NCBI GenBank assembly: GCA_027579435.1
Contig: JANBPK010000802.1
Location: 1 to 27,718, forward strand
Origin: Candolleomyces eurysporus
Taxonomy: Eukaryota; Basidiomycota; Agaricomycetes; Agaricales; Psathyrellaceae
Length of the DNA stretch: 27,718 bases
Direction: 5' to 3'
Part shown: piece by piece, positions 1 through 8,251 of the stretch
How positions within the stretch are numbered: position 1 is the stretch's first letter
Layout: each line of letters opens with the position of its first letter
Made by a program: the position numbers and the translations under genes
Notes under the pieces: model-generated
The model's input: the letters and a program-made list of their open reading frames with translations, nothing else
What the model was told of the DNA's origin: nothing
The model's database searches: none

Positions 1-2
1 AA

Positions 3-353
3 GGGATGTATGATGAAGACGAATATTCCAGGCAGCAGTTCAATTATAACTATGCCCCGGAGGTGGAATCGGTGACTCGTGAAGAGTTCCGACAATTGCA
101 GGCGGCTATCGAGAGCCTCGCAAACAAACCATCGTCTTCGCGAACGCCTTTGCCACCTCAGACGCAACAGTTCGTCCAAAATCAGGAGCCGGAGCGCGAC
201 TCTGGTTTAAATCAAATTCGTCGCGAACAAGAACGTATGAGCAGGGTAATGTCTCAGATGGTGGAGACTTTGGATGACCTCAAGGGGAGGAGCCAGTTTG
301 TTGCTACACGAACCACTCCTAGCTCTTTCGATGAGGATTTTCAAGAGGACTGA
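3..353 (+). CDS. C-terminal part of a gag-like ORF (5' truncated by window edge)
   Basis: The frame is open from the first bases of the window, so this is the end of a longer protein. About 115 residues are visible: acidic, glutamine- and serine-rich, with a predicted helical stretch (REEFRQLQAAIESL) and no CCHC knuckle. It ends with TGA at 351-353. The downstream ORF overlaps it in the -1 frame and has no ATG until 596, so that ORF is probably made by frameshifting at 335-341. Assignment as gag is by position (before protease in an LTR element), not by domain. The ATG at 9 is unlikely to be the real start. Confidence 0.6.
   Translation, partial: GMYDEDEYSRQQFNYNYAPEVESVTREEFRQLQAAIESLANKPSSSRTPLPPQTQQFVQNQEPERDSGLNQIRREQERMSRVMSQMVETLDDLKGRSQFVATRTTPSSFDEDFQED
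335..341 (+). promoter_or_regulatory. Candidate -1 ribosomal frameshift site GGATTTT (gag to pro)
   Basis: In the gag frame the codons read ...GAG GAT TTT CAA..., so the heptamer is G_GAT_TTT, the X_XXY_YYZ phase needed for tandem -1 slippage. The -1 frame opens exactly here (its last upstream stop is 332-334) and stays open to 1,684, while the gag stop follows nine nucleotides after the heptamer. GGAUUUU is an established -1 slippery sequence in some plant viruses. No downstream stimulator structure was computed. Confidence 0.55.
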
Positions 354-1684
354 GGAAGGATACCTCTGCCGCGCGAAAAACCCCGGTTGGTCGCGGCAAG
401 CAGGTTCCGGAGGCCACTCGGAGAAAACCCAACCCTGTAAACATAGAAAGCGAGTCTGAAGAAGAAGAAACCGTCGAGAAGCAAACGAGAAAAGAGTCTG
501 TGGGGGAGACAATTGAGAAGTCTACGAAAGGAGTCCGTTTCAGAGAGCCGGTAGTGGAGCAGCCCAAGAAGAAGTTACCAGAAAGACCCTTCGTCATGGT
601 GCCGCCGCTGAGAACTAAACCGCTCGCTCCTTTTGGAGAACAACTTCGCGAAGAGGCCCGGACCACTAGGCCTACTTCAAGTCCCCTTCCTGTGCTCGAG
701 AAAAACCAATCATATCGAAATCGTGCACCTATTGAAGATGAAGAAGCGTTGAGAAGAATTGTAGAGGAGCTGATCAATACCAAGTTCACTACGAGCTTGA
801 AAGATCTAGCTAGTGTTTCTGCTCCTGCCAGGGAGTACTTAAAGAAGTTGATCACACGCAGAAAAGTAGCTCGCGAAGAAGGAAAAGCGTCGGACTTGGA
901 GTACCAGATTGTTTCACTCATGGATCTGGTCTCACGAAGTCAAGAGGAAAAGATTGTCCAGTTCTTGAACCTCTTAGACGGCGACGAGATTCGCGAAGAA
1001 GAGACTGAAGTTCGGGAACTTGATCCGGAACCCGAACCAGTTATCGTGAACACTTTTGTGCAGTTGGAGGACTTGCCTCGTGCCGAAGTCTTTTGCGCTA
1101 AAGACTTGCCGGGGATCCCAGATGGCGCGTTCGTGATGACAGACCCAGTTGAGCAATATCTTCATTCGCTTGCTGATGGAGAAGAGCCCCGTCCCATTCT
1201 TGTAGCTCGAGAATCTGTTGCTCTTAGAACAGTATTCCCGTTGATCCATAAATCTGCGCGAGCAGAAGTACTTCTAGATACTGGATCTCAAATTTGCTCG
1301 ATGGATGCGGATGTGGCTCGGAACTTAGGCATCGCATGGGACCCAGATATCGTCATTCATCTCCAGTCAGCAAATCGGACTGTCGAGAAGACGCTGGGCC
1401 TCGCGAAGAACGTCGAGTTTGATTTTGGAGGCGTGTTGGCCTACATTCAATTACATATCATTCGACGACCTGCTTATAGCGTTCTGCTGGGTAGACCTTT
1501 CGACGTCGCGATGAGTAGCGAAGTCTCCAACAAGACAAATGGGGATCAGTTCTTAACTTTGAAGGACCCCAATACTGGCAAACGGCTTACTATTCCTACG
1601 TTCGCGAAGGGGAAACCGCCGCCTCATATACAAAAAGAACTTTGGAATCAGGAGGAGCGAAATTTTCGAGCCTCGAGGATTTGA
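335..1684 (+). CDS. Retropepsin (aspartic protease) ORF, likely expressed by -1 frameshift
   Basis: Open in frame from 335 to the TGA at 1,682-1,684, about 449 codons. The first ATG is at 596, so independent initiation would lose about 87 residues; entry by frameshift is more likely. The N-terminal third is basic and serine/proline-rich, followed by a conserved-looking segment with SYRNRAPIED. The protease core is near the C-terminus: ALLDTGSQ-type catalytic motif (here EVLLDTGSQICSMD, near 1,266-1,306), then LLGRPFDV as the hydrophobic flap/closing motif near 1,485-1,508. A single DTG triad is as expected for a dimeric retropepsin that cleaves the element polyprotein inside virus-like particles. 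This N-terminal extension plus protease resembles proteins common in agaricomycete Ty3 elements. No internal stop; looks intact. Confidence 0.85.
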   Translation, partial: GFSRGLRKDTSAARKTPVGRGKQVPEATRRKPNPVNIESESEEEETVEKQTRKESVGETIEKSTKGVRFREPVVEQPKKKLPERPFVMVPPLRTKPLAPFGEQLREEARTTRPTSSPLPVLEKNQSYRNRAPIEDEEALRRIVEELINTKFTTSLKDLASVSAPAREYLKKLITRRKVAREEGKASDLEYQIVSLMDLVSRSQEEKIVQFLNLLDGDEIREEETEVRELDPEPEPVIVNTFVQLEDLPRAEVFCAKDLPGIPDGAFVMTDPVEQYLHSLADGEEPRPILVARESVALRTVFPLIHKSARAEVLLDTGSQICSMDADVARNLGIAWDPDIVIHLQSANRTVEKTLGLAKNVEFDFGGVLAYIQLHIIRRPAYSVLLGRPFDVAMSSEVSNKTNGDQFLTLKDPNTGKRLTIPTFAKGKPPPHIQKELWNQEERNFRASRI

Positions 1685-4600
1685 TTCGCGAGGATCAAGG
1701 AGAAGTGGGACTCGTCCTCGAGCGAGATGAAGTAACAGGCGAGATGTCCTTTACCCACATGTTTACAGCAGAAAATCAGACATTTACACAAAAAGAGTTG
1801 CAGTTAGCGTATGTTCAGATGGCGATGCAAGGAATGGAGTTAGACACAGAGGAGAAGAAGTTAGCAAGTTCGCGCTTACAAACGTATCTTCGTGAAGTTC
1901 GAGAAGAGGTCGCGGACCCAACTGTAGTCTTCCAGCAGCAAGAGACTAGCCCTAATACTGCCCCAACCGGCTCGTCTCAGGATAAAAAGGCGAAGGCAAA
2001 GATGAAAGGCGTCTCTACTGGGACTAAGTACAAGAAGGTGGCGGATAAAGTGAAGCCAGTGCTCGGGAACCTCGATGAAAAGTTCAGAATAGTTCGCGAG
2101 ATCCAGGGTGATCCTTTGGCTGATCTTCCGAAGCTACCGACGCACCCCCAGGAGTTTGTACCCACTGGAAGATACACAGAAGAGCGTAAGAAAGCGATGG
2201 ACAAACTTCATCAAGGCCCCTTCTTGTGGCCTGAAGAAAGAAAGCTACTTCACGAATTTGTAGGCATCCATAATACAGCCTTCGCTTGGGATGATACAGA
2301 AAGAGGGAGTTTCAAACCCGAATACTTTCCCCCTATTGTTATCCCAACGGTCGCGCACGTTCCTTGGGTACTTAAGAATAGGCCAGTACCACCTGGACTT
2401 TATGACAGAATTTGCGAGTTGATCAGAAACAAGATTGAGGCTGGAGTCTATGAACCCTCGAATTCTTCCTATAGATCGAGATGGTTCTGCGTGTTGAAGA
2501 AAGATGGCGAAAGTTTGCGAATTGTGCATAGTCTCGAACCTCTAAACAAGGTCACTATTGCGCATTCAGGAGTTCCACCCGCTACGGAGGACTTGGCTGC
2601 TAAATTTGCGGGTCGCGCATGCGGAGGATGTCTAGATTTATATGTCGGCTATGATGAGCGACTTCTAGCTCCTGAGTCTCGAGACTTAACGACTTTTCAG
2701 ACGCCTTTTGGCGCTATGAGACTCGTGACTTTACCGATGGGATGGACCAATTCAGTACCCATTTTTCATGACGATGTTACCCACATTTTGCAGCCAGAGA
2801 TTCCCGAAGTAACTTGGCCGTTTCTCGATGATGTACCAGTTGGAGGACCGAGGAGTCGGTATGAAACCAAGGATGGTGGTTATGAGACGATTCCAGAGAA
2901 TTCAGGAATCCGAAGATTTGTCTGGGAACACTTCGAGAACTTGAATCGAGTGGTCCAGCGCATGAAGTATTGTGGAGGAACCTTTTCAGGAAAGAAATCG
3001 GTTCTTTGCGCGGAAGAGTTTGTAGTGGTAGGCCACTTATGCACTTACGAAGGAAGGAAGCCAATTCCCGAACGTGTTGAAGTCATACAACGATGGGGAC
3101 CATGTATGTCTGTGTCCGATGTGAGATCCTTCTTAGGAACCATTGGAACCTTCCGAATCTTTATTAAAGACTTCGCGAAGCGGGCAGAACCCATCCAACG
3201 CTTGACACGAAAGGAAACACACTTCAAATGGGAGGAGGAACAAGAGTTAGCTATGGAGGACTTGAAGAAAGCAGTTCGCGAAGCGCCGTGCTTGCGATCG
3301 CTCGATTATGACATCGATACTGAGATTAAACTCTCAGTAGATACCTCCTATATTGCCATCGGATGGTATATCAGCCAACAAGACGCCGAGGACTTCAAGA
3401 AGTGGTGGTACGCTCGTTTCGGGTCAACCCTGCTGACGCCTCGCGAAGCTCGTTACTCACAACCGAAACGCGAACTCTTTGGTTTGATGCGTGCTCTTGA
3501 TGAAAACAAATATTGGTTGATCGGCTGTCGACGATTGGTAGTGGAGACGGATGCTCAGTACATTAAAGGGATGCTTAACAACCCTGAAGACGGACCCAAC
3601 TGTACAATCAACAGGTGGATAGAGCAGATTTTGATGTATCATTTCGAATTGAGGCATGTGGCAGGAAAGACCTTTGCAGCAGATGGCCTTTCACGAAGGA
3701 CAAAGCAGCCGGGAGATCCAGATCCAAAACCGTGGGACCACTCCTATGAGGATCATGACGGTCTCAGAGGATATACCAAGCCTCACGAAGAGGATCCTGA
3801 GCCTTTGGACTTTGAAGAATTTAAAAGAGAAATAGACACGAGAGGAGGTTATGCTCAGACGTCACTAGCTTCGCGAAGAGACCTCGAATTAGAACTCTTT
3901 GACAACGAACTTTCGCAACTCTTGATCTTGGGGGACAGAGTTCGAGAAGCGGAGAAAACTGAAAGACAACAAATGGTGAACGTCGAGATGCTTCCAGACC
4001 TGAGTCTAAAGGAAGACCCGGACACTATTGAAGAGTACGATGAGGAGAGAAGGGCAAACTGGGCCAGAAAGTTGGATGAAAGACTTCCTAAAATACAGAA
4101 GTGGTTGCAAGGGCCGCTCTCGAGACCTGAGGGNATTGAACCTAAGGACTTCGGGAAGTGGGTTCGCGAATGTAGCCATTTCTACGAAAAGGAAAATAAG
4201 TTGTATCGTCGACAAGCTGGTTTCCCTCAGATAGTAGTCGCGAAGGAACACAGGATGTACATGATGAGATCTGCTCACGATGCATTGGGACACAGAGGAG
4301 CTTGGGCAACGACTCAGTTCTTAGCGAAGCGGTTCTGGTGGCCGGACTTAGAGGGAGACGTCGCTTGGTACTGCAGAACATGCCATGTATGCCAGTTGCG
4401 TACAAAGATGCTCCTGAAGATTCCGCCACGAGTTACAGAGACTCCTTCGATTTTCCAAGTGTTGCATGCAGATGTCTTGCACATGACGCCCGCTAGTAAT
4501 GGCTGCAAATATATAGTCCATGGACGTTGTGCATTGACGAGCTGGGCAGAAGGCAGACCACTTCGCGAAGACAACGGCGCTGCAATTGGGGCATGGCTGC

Positions 4601-5469
4601 TCGAAATAATAACGCGCTGGGGTTGCATGCGAGAAATCGTNACGGACAATGGAGGGTCCTTCGAGAAGGCGACGGCGTGGCTCACGAAGAAATATGGTAT
4701 TAAGGGGATCAAGATTTCACCCTATAACTCTCAGGCCAACGGGCGAATAGAGAGGCCTCACTATGATCTTCGAGACATGTTGTTCAAGGCCACAGGGACA
4801 AAGACGAGTCAGTGGTTCTGGTACTTCCCTCATGTGTTNTGGGCGGACCGGATCACTTCGCGAAGGCGCTTTGGTGTTTCCCCGTTCTTTATTGTAACAG
4901 GAGCTGAACCAGTGGTGCCTCTAGACATTCAGGAAGCCACCTGGTTAGTAGAACCACCTAGCGGTCCCCTTACAACCGAGGAACTCATTGGCCAGCGAGC
5001 CAAGGCCTTAGCGAAGCATCGTGATCTAGTTGAGGAGATGAGAAGTAAAGTGGACAAGGAGAAACGTGATCGGGTCGCGANGTATGAGAAAGAGCACGCT
5101 GCAGTAATCAAAGACTATCGCTTCAANAGGGGTGATTTGGTTCTGCTCAGGAATACGAGCATCGAGAAAAGCCTGGATAAGAAGATGAAACCTAGGTATC
5201 TTGGTCCCTTAGTAGTGGTGTCAAGGAATAGGGGAGGTGCTTATATTCTGGCTGAATTGGATGGCACAGTGTTACAGTCGCCTTCAGCAGCTTTTAGAGT
5301 AATCCCTTACCACGCCAGAAAGAGGATCGAGCTCCCTCCCAATGTTCACGAATTCATTGACATATCGGTGAAGTCTCTTCGTGAGATGAGAGAGTCAAAA
5401 GACGACGGTGACATGGAAGATTTAGCGTTCAGAGGCATGCCTGAAAATTCGCGAACTACGAATAAGTAA
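1642..5469 (+). CDS. Ty3/gypsy pol: reverse transcriptase, RNase H, integrase
   Basis: About 1,275 codons without a stop. The codon at 1,642 is TTG and the frame is open back to 1,519, so there is no natural initiator here; translation by -1 frameshift from the protease ORF is likely. Reverse transcriptase lies about 2,340-2,970, with motif A CLDLYVGYD (Asp codon 2,635-2,637) and catalytic FLDDV at 2,821-2,835 in place of YIDD. RNase H follows about 3,310-3,690 (LSVDTSY, RELFG, VETDAQ). The integrase zinc-binding HHCC is at about 4,276-4,395 (HDALGH ... CRTCHVC). The integrase core has HADVL near 4,465, TDNGG near 4,641 and GRIER near 4,741 as the D,D,E residues. A GPY/F-like tail (KPRYLGPLVVV) is near 5,190; no chromodomain was seen. 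Single N bases at 4,133, 4,641, 4,839, 5,082 and 5,127 give unknown residues. It looks catalytically intact. Confidence 0.95.
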   Translation: MESGGAKFSSLEDLIREDQGEVGLVLERDEVTGEMSFTHMFTAENQTFTQKELQLAYVQMAMQGMELDTEEKKLASSRLQTYLREVREEVADPTVVFQQQETSPNTAPTGSSQDKKAKAKMKGVSTGTKYKKVADKVKPVLGNLDEKFRIVREIQGDPLADLPKLPTHPQEFVPTGRYTEERKKAMDKLHQGPFLWPEERKLLHEFVGIHNTAFAWDDTERGSFKPEYFPPIVIPTVAHVPWVLKNRPVPPGLYDRICELIRNKIEAGVYEPSNSSYRSRWFCVLKKDGESLRIVHSLEPLNKVTIAHSGVPPATEDLAAKFAGRACGGCLDLYVGYDERLLAPESRDLTTFQTPFGAMRLVTLPMGWTNSVPIFHDDVTHILQPEIPEVTWPFLDDVPVGGPRSRYETKDGGYETIPENSGIRRFVWEHFENLNRVVQRMKYCGGTFSGKKSVLCAEEFVVVGHLCTYEGRKPIPERVEVIQRWGPCMSVSDVRSFLGTIGTFRIFIKDFAKRAEPIQRLTRKETHFKWEEEQELAMEDLKKAVREAPCLRSLDYDIDTEIKLSVDTSYIAIGWYISQQDAEDFKKWWYARFGSTLLTPREARYSQPKRELFGLMRALDENKYWLIGCRRLVVETDAQYIKGMLNNPEDGPNCTINRWIEQILMYHFELRHVAGKTFAADGLSRRTKQPGDPDPKPWDHSYEDHDGLRGYTKPHEEDPEPLDFEEFKREIDTRGGYAQTSLASRRDLELELFDNELSQLLILGDRVREAEKTERQQMVNVEMLPDLSLKEDPDTIEEYDEERRANWARKLDERLPKIQKWLQGPLSRPEXIEPKDFGKWVRECSHFYEKENKLYRRQAGFPQIVVAKEHRMYMMRSAHDALGHRGAWATTQFLAKRFWWPDLEGDVAWYCRTCHVCQLRTKMLLKIPPRVTETPSIFQVLHADVLHMTPASNGCKYIVHGRCALTSWAEGRPLREDNGAAIGAWLLEIITRWGCMREIXTDNGGSFEKATAWLTKKYGIKGIKISPYNSQANGRIERPHYDLRDMLFKATGTKTSQWFWYFPHVXWADRITSRRRFGVSPFFIVTGAEPVVPLDIQEATWLVEPPSGPLTTEELIGQRAKALAKHRDLVEEMRSKVDKEKRDRVAXYEKEHAAVIKDYRFXRGDLVLLRNTSIEKSLDKKMKPRYLGPLVVVSRNRGGAYILAELDGTVLQSPSAAFRVIPYHARKRIELPPNVHEFIDISVKSLREMRESKDDGDMEDLAFRGMPENSRTTNK
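1660..1666 (+). promoter_or_regulatory. Candidate -1 ribosomal frameshift site AAATTTT (pro to pol)
   Basis: In the protease frame the codons read CGA AAT TTT CGA, giving A_AAT_TTT, a canonical slippery heptamer in the correct phase. Slippage by -1 enters the pol frame, which is open from 1,519. The protease stop is 15 nt after the heptamer. A possible weak hairpin begins 4 nt downstream (CCTCG at 1,671-1,675 with CGAGG at 1,689-1,693). The first pol-frame ATG is only at 1,744. Confidence 0.55.
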
Positions 5470-5474
5470 AGGTG

Positions 5475-5508
5475 CTGAGGACAGCATTTCTTTTAAGTCG
5501 GGGGGAGA
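5475..5508 (+). repeat. Polypurine-tract module, copy 1 (internal)
   Basis: Just after the pol stop, CTGAGGACAG is followed eight bases later by TTAAGTCGGGGGGAGA. The same two blocks with the same spacing recur at 10,833-10,866. A G-rich purine run after pol is where Ty3 elements prime plus-strand DNA, and normally the 3' LTR would start immediately. Here it does not: the next bases (GAAGTACGC) lack an LTR-like TG start. Confidence 0.7.
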
Positions 5509-5757
5509 GAAGTACGCTTTGTGAACTAGATTTTTCGCGGATTACCTTTGGAATCAGCCTTCAAGGCATAGAAAAACTCAAAAACAGGGGCAGTTTTAAA
5601 AGAAGGTAGACTTAAGAGAGTACTATGCGATTACAGAGGGCTAATGCAAAAAGTAGCTACTGTTTTCCATATTAGTAAGAGGGAGTTCAAGAAGTTGAAA
5701 GACGACGAGTTAAGAGTTCAAGAAAGTTAAAGAGAGACGTATTTGAGGGTATACACT
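5509..5757. other. Non-coding gap between pol polypurine tract and antisense gene B
   Basis: About 250 bp, A- and G-rich on the plus strand. No convincing ORF, tRNA or LTR terminus was found. It would hold the 3' untranslated region of the minus-strand gene ending at 5,758. Confidence 0.4.
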
Positions 5758-7087
5758 CTAAATCTCGATGGCGGGATCAAGAGGAATGATTTCGGGAGCC
5801 TCGGGAACTTCGGGAACCTTCTCAGAACAGAAGGTAGCCAAAGAGGACTTGAGGGCCGCATATTCTTTGTTGAGGATCTCCCAATAGTTCGCGAAGATGT
5901 GGAGCTTGTGGATAACGGAAACCATCTCCAAACGAGTCTCGCTAATGGCACGACGAAGGGAATCTTCCTCCTGAGCACGCTCAGTGAAGTTCGCGATCGC
6001 ACCATGAGTCTTAGCGAGGACCAAAGAGATAAACTCGTTGGAAATAGCCCTGTCATCGACTTCGAGAAGTTAGAAAAGTGACAAGAAGTGAATAAGAGAA
6101 ACGACTTACTATACTCGAGCAAGCCACCATCGGGGAAAAGACGATGAGCAGTTCGCGAAATGGTAGAACCGGTGTCGATGGGAGGCAAGTCCCTCTCAGC
6201 GCGAGCCCGCTTCGAGTTCAAAGCCATAGACCTCAGGTAGGCAGGAGAACCAGTATCCATGCCAGGGACCGCGATATAATCCATCTTCCGAGTGGTAGGG
6301 ACAGCTGGAGGAGCCGAGGCGCGCATAGAGGCCTTTCCCTAAGAGCAAAAGTTAGAGAGAAGACTTCGAGAAGAGTAGGGGGAACTTCACGAACCTTTCC
6401 GCGGCCTTTAGAAGGAGTAGGCTCAGACATGGTCACATCGACATCAACCACGGAGTTGTCGGTGGTGGACGGAGCGCCTCCAGAAGAAGAGTCAGAATCA
6501 GGAGTATCGGGGAACTCAATGACAGTACCAGAAGCTGAGAAAGCGAGGGTTCGCGAAGGCAGAATGTCAGACTTGAGGAGGTCGCGAGGAGGAAGATAAG
6601 GCGAACCGTTGTTCAAACCGCGACGAGCCTTGCTTTCGTTCTTGAGATCGGTGGCCAAGGCCAGCACGGACTTCACGACCTCGCTAGGGAAGCTGATGTT
6701 GTGATCAGAGCACCAAGTCTGATGCGTGAAGATCACCGCGGAAGCCTGGCGAACAAAGGACACGAAGGTTGGGTCGGTCCTAAGGATTTCGACAGCCTTC
6801 GGTTCCCAGTCCTGGTTCGCGAAGTCAATAAGAGACGGATATCAAGGAAGGAGTAAAGGACGAACGTCGAACAGAAGGACTATGGCACGCAGGGCCGCCT
6901 TCATGAGGAAGACAGTCGACTTCGAGACCGCACCATCCGCCTGGAACTCGGAACCAGCATCCTTGCGAAGCTGGACCAATTTCTTGGCTTCGGCGTTGAT
7001 GACCTTCACAACCAGAGGCTCCTGACTTGCAAAGTCAAGAAGCACGGCGTCGGCATCGAGAGGAGGGGTGGTTTTCTTAGGAGGCAT
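5758..7087 (-). CDS. Antisense gene B: unknown protein, three exons
   Basis: I do not recognise a family. Reading the minus strand, the ATG at 7,087-7,085 follows a pyrimidine-rich leader and starts MPPKKTTPPLDADAVLLD. Proposed exons are 7,087-6,395, 6,338-6,110 and 6,059-5,758. Introns are 56 nt (GTTCGT...TTAG, branch-like CTAAC) and 50 nt (GTAAGT...GAAG, branch-like CTAAC). Phases close to a 408-codon frame ending in TAG at 5,760-5,758. There is one in-frame TGA at 6,844-6,842, readable as a CGA>TGA change, so this copy may be inactive. Features: basic N-terminus, a helical middle, a serine/aspartate/threonine-rich linker, then a C-terminal helical region (AKTHGAIANFTERAQEEDSL) that may form coiled coil, ending proline/glutamate-rich. 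It lies opposite to pol and downstream of gene A in the same direction. Confidence 0.6.
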
Positions 7088-8251
7088 GTTAGGAGAGTAA
7101 AAAGAATGAGGGAGGATGAGGGTGAAGAAAAACGGTCATAAAGATCGGCCTTTATGTCGCGAACGGCGCACGGACCTTCGCGAAGGAATCCGAGTGTTAT
7201 TCCGAGGTATCGCATGATTATTAGCTGGTTTTTACAGCCCACTCTGTCCGGTCTATTCATCAGGACCATGGCAAGGATAGGATTGGCTCTTCGCGAAGGA
7301 ATTGCCCCTTTTGATAGGCCGGCTACTTTGCTTCGCGAACAGCTGATGACGATAAGGGATCGACACATGTGTCAATCAGTAAGGAACTCTCACACTTCGC
7401 GAAGCCGTCCCTTGGCAAGAGTCAAAACTTCGGGAACTACGCCCGAAGAGAGGGAAGCCGGGGTGAAGAGGCGAACCACCTCCCGAAGCATTGGGTATTA
7501 CTCAAAGACTTAGCTAGGGACCAGAAAAGAGCGCGCAAGCAAGGGGTATATTTACTAAGAGATACAGGGTGATAAAAGACATAGAATGTGCTGGTGGTAA
7601 TGATGTAAATTAGGGATGATGCTGTAGATGTAAGGAGTCCGCGAAGTAAGAAAGAGTCGAGAAGGGCCCGTCCCGCCGAATGAGGTAGAGTGCGTGGAAA
7701 GAAGACGAGGAAGGAATNGGTCTGCTCGACGACGATATGCATATGTAAGGAAGTCCAAAGTAAGGAGGAAGATGAAAGCAGGGCCCCACCCGGGAGGAGT
7801 TCGCGAAGCAACGACTCGTCGTCGAAGCCATACCGCATAGGCTCGACGACGAAGACGACNTTCCGGGATCACCTCTTGTTTACCCACCACGGCCCTGCCA
7901 CAAAGAAGGAAAGCAAAAGANCAAGAANAGNAAGANNAGGGGGNAGCAAAANGGGGNAACCCTCCCAAAGCGTTGCGCNTCGAGACCTACCGAGGCCTCG
8001 CGTATCTGCTGCAGNGGCACTTCGCGGAGCGTCNCAAGACCTCGAGACCCAACAAACCCAAAACCCAATATCCCCTATGGCTACCCGAGTGCNACAAGAA
8101 GAGAGAGNGNNNCCACCTTGTTGAAAGGCNGGGCGTAAGCTGTGCACGACCTCGANGAANACGATGATGGCAAGAAAAGANAGAGGCCGANNCTGAANGA
8201 GCACCTNTTGAAANGCGCCGGNAGGCTTCGCGAAGGCGTCGANGAGGTTTT
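7088..8251. other. Intergenic region between antisense genes A and B
   Basis: About 1.16 kb with no convincing gene; the ORFs here are low-complexity and disagree with neighbouring coding style. On the minus strand, a CT-rich stretch directly precedes the gene B ATG, as in many fungal leaders, so the gene B promoter is probably here. The TTCGCGAA palindrome is dense (about 7,179, 7,291, 7,332, 7,399 and 7,800, with a related TCGCGA near 7,159). From 7,719 on, N calls become frequent, with a purine-rich patch near 7,900-7,960. Confidence 0.4.

Noticed and set aside
319..921. 200-codon minus-strand ORF opposite gag/pro
   Set aside because: Shadow of the sense ORF; serine-rich low-complexity composition, no leader or intron signals.
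2821..2835. FLDD in place of YxDD as a dead RT active site
   Set aside because: Both aspartates are intact and F-[IL]-D-D-V is usual in agaricomycete Ty3 elements.
5100..5469. Chromodomain at the end of gypsy integrase
   Set aside because: Only a GPY/F-like module is visible; no aromatic cage or chromodomain pattern.
5509..5757. Second 3' LTR directly after pol
   Set aside because: A polypurine tract precedes it, but there is no TG start, TATA box or match to the sequence at 10,867.
7154..7513. Plus-strand 119-codon ORF in the antisense spacer
   Set aside because: No recognisable domain, composition unlike coding neighbours, overlaps another frame equally open.
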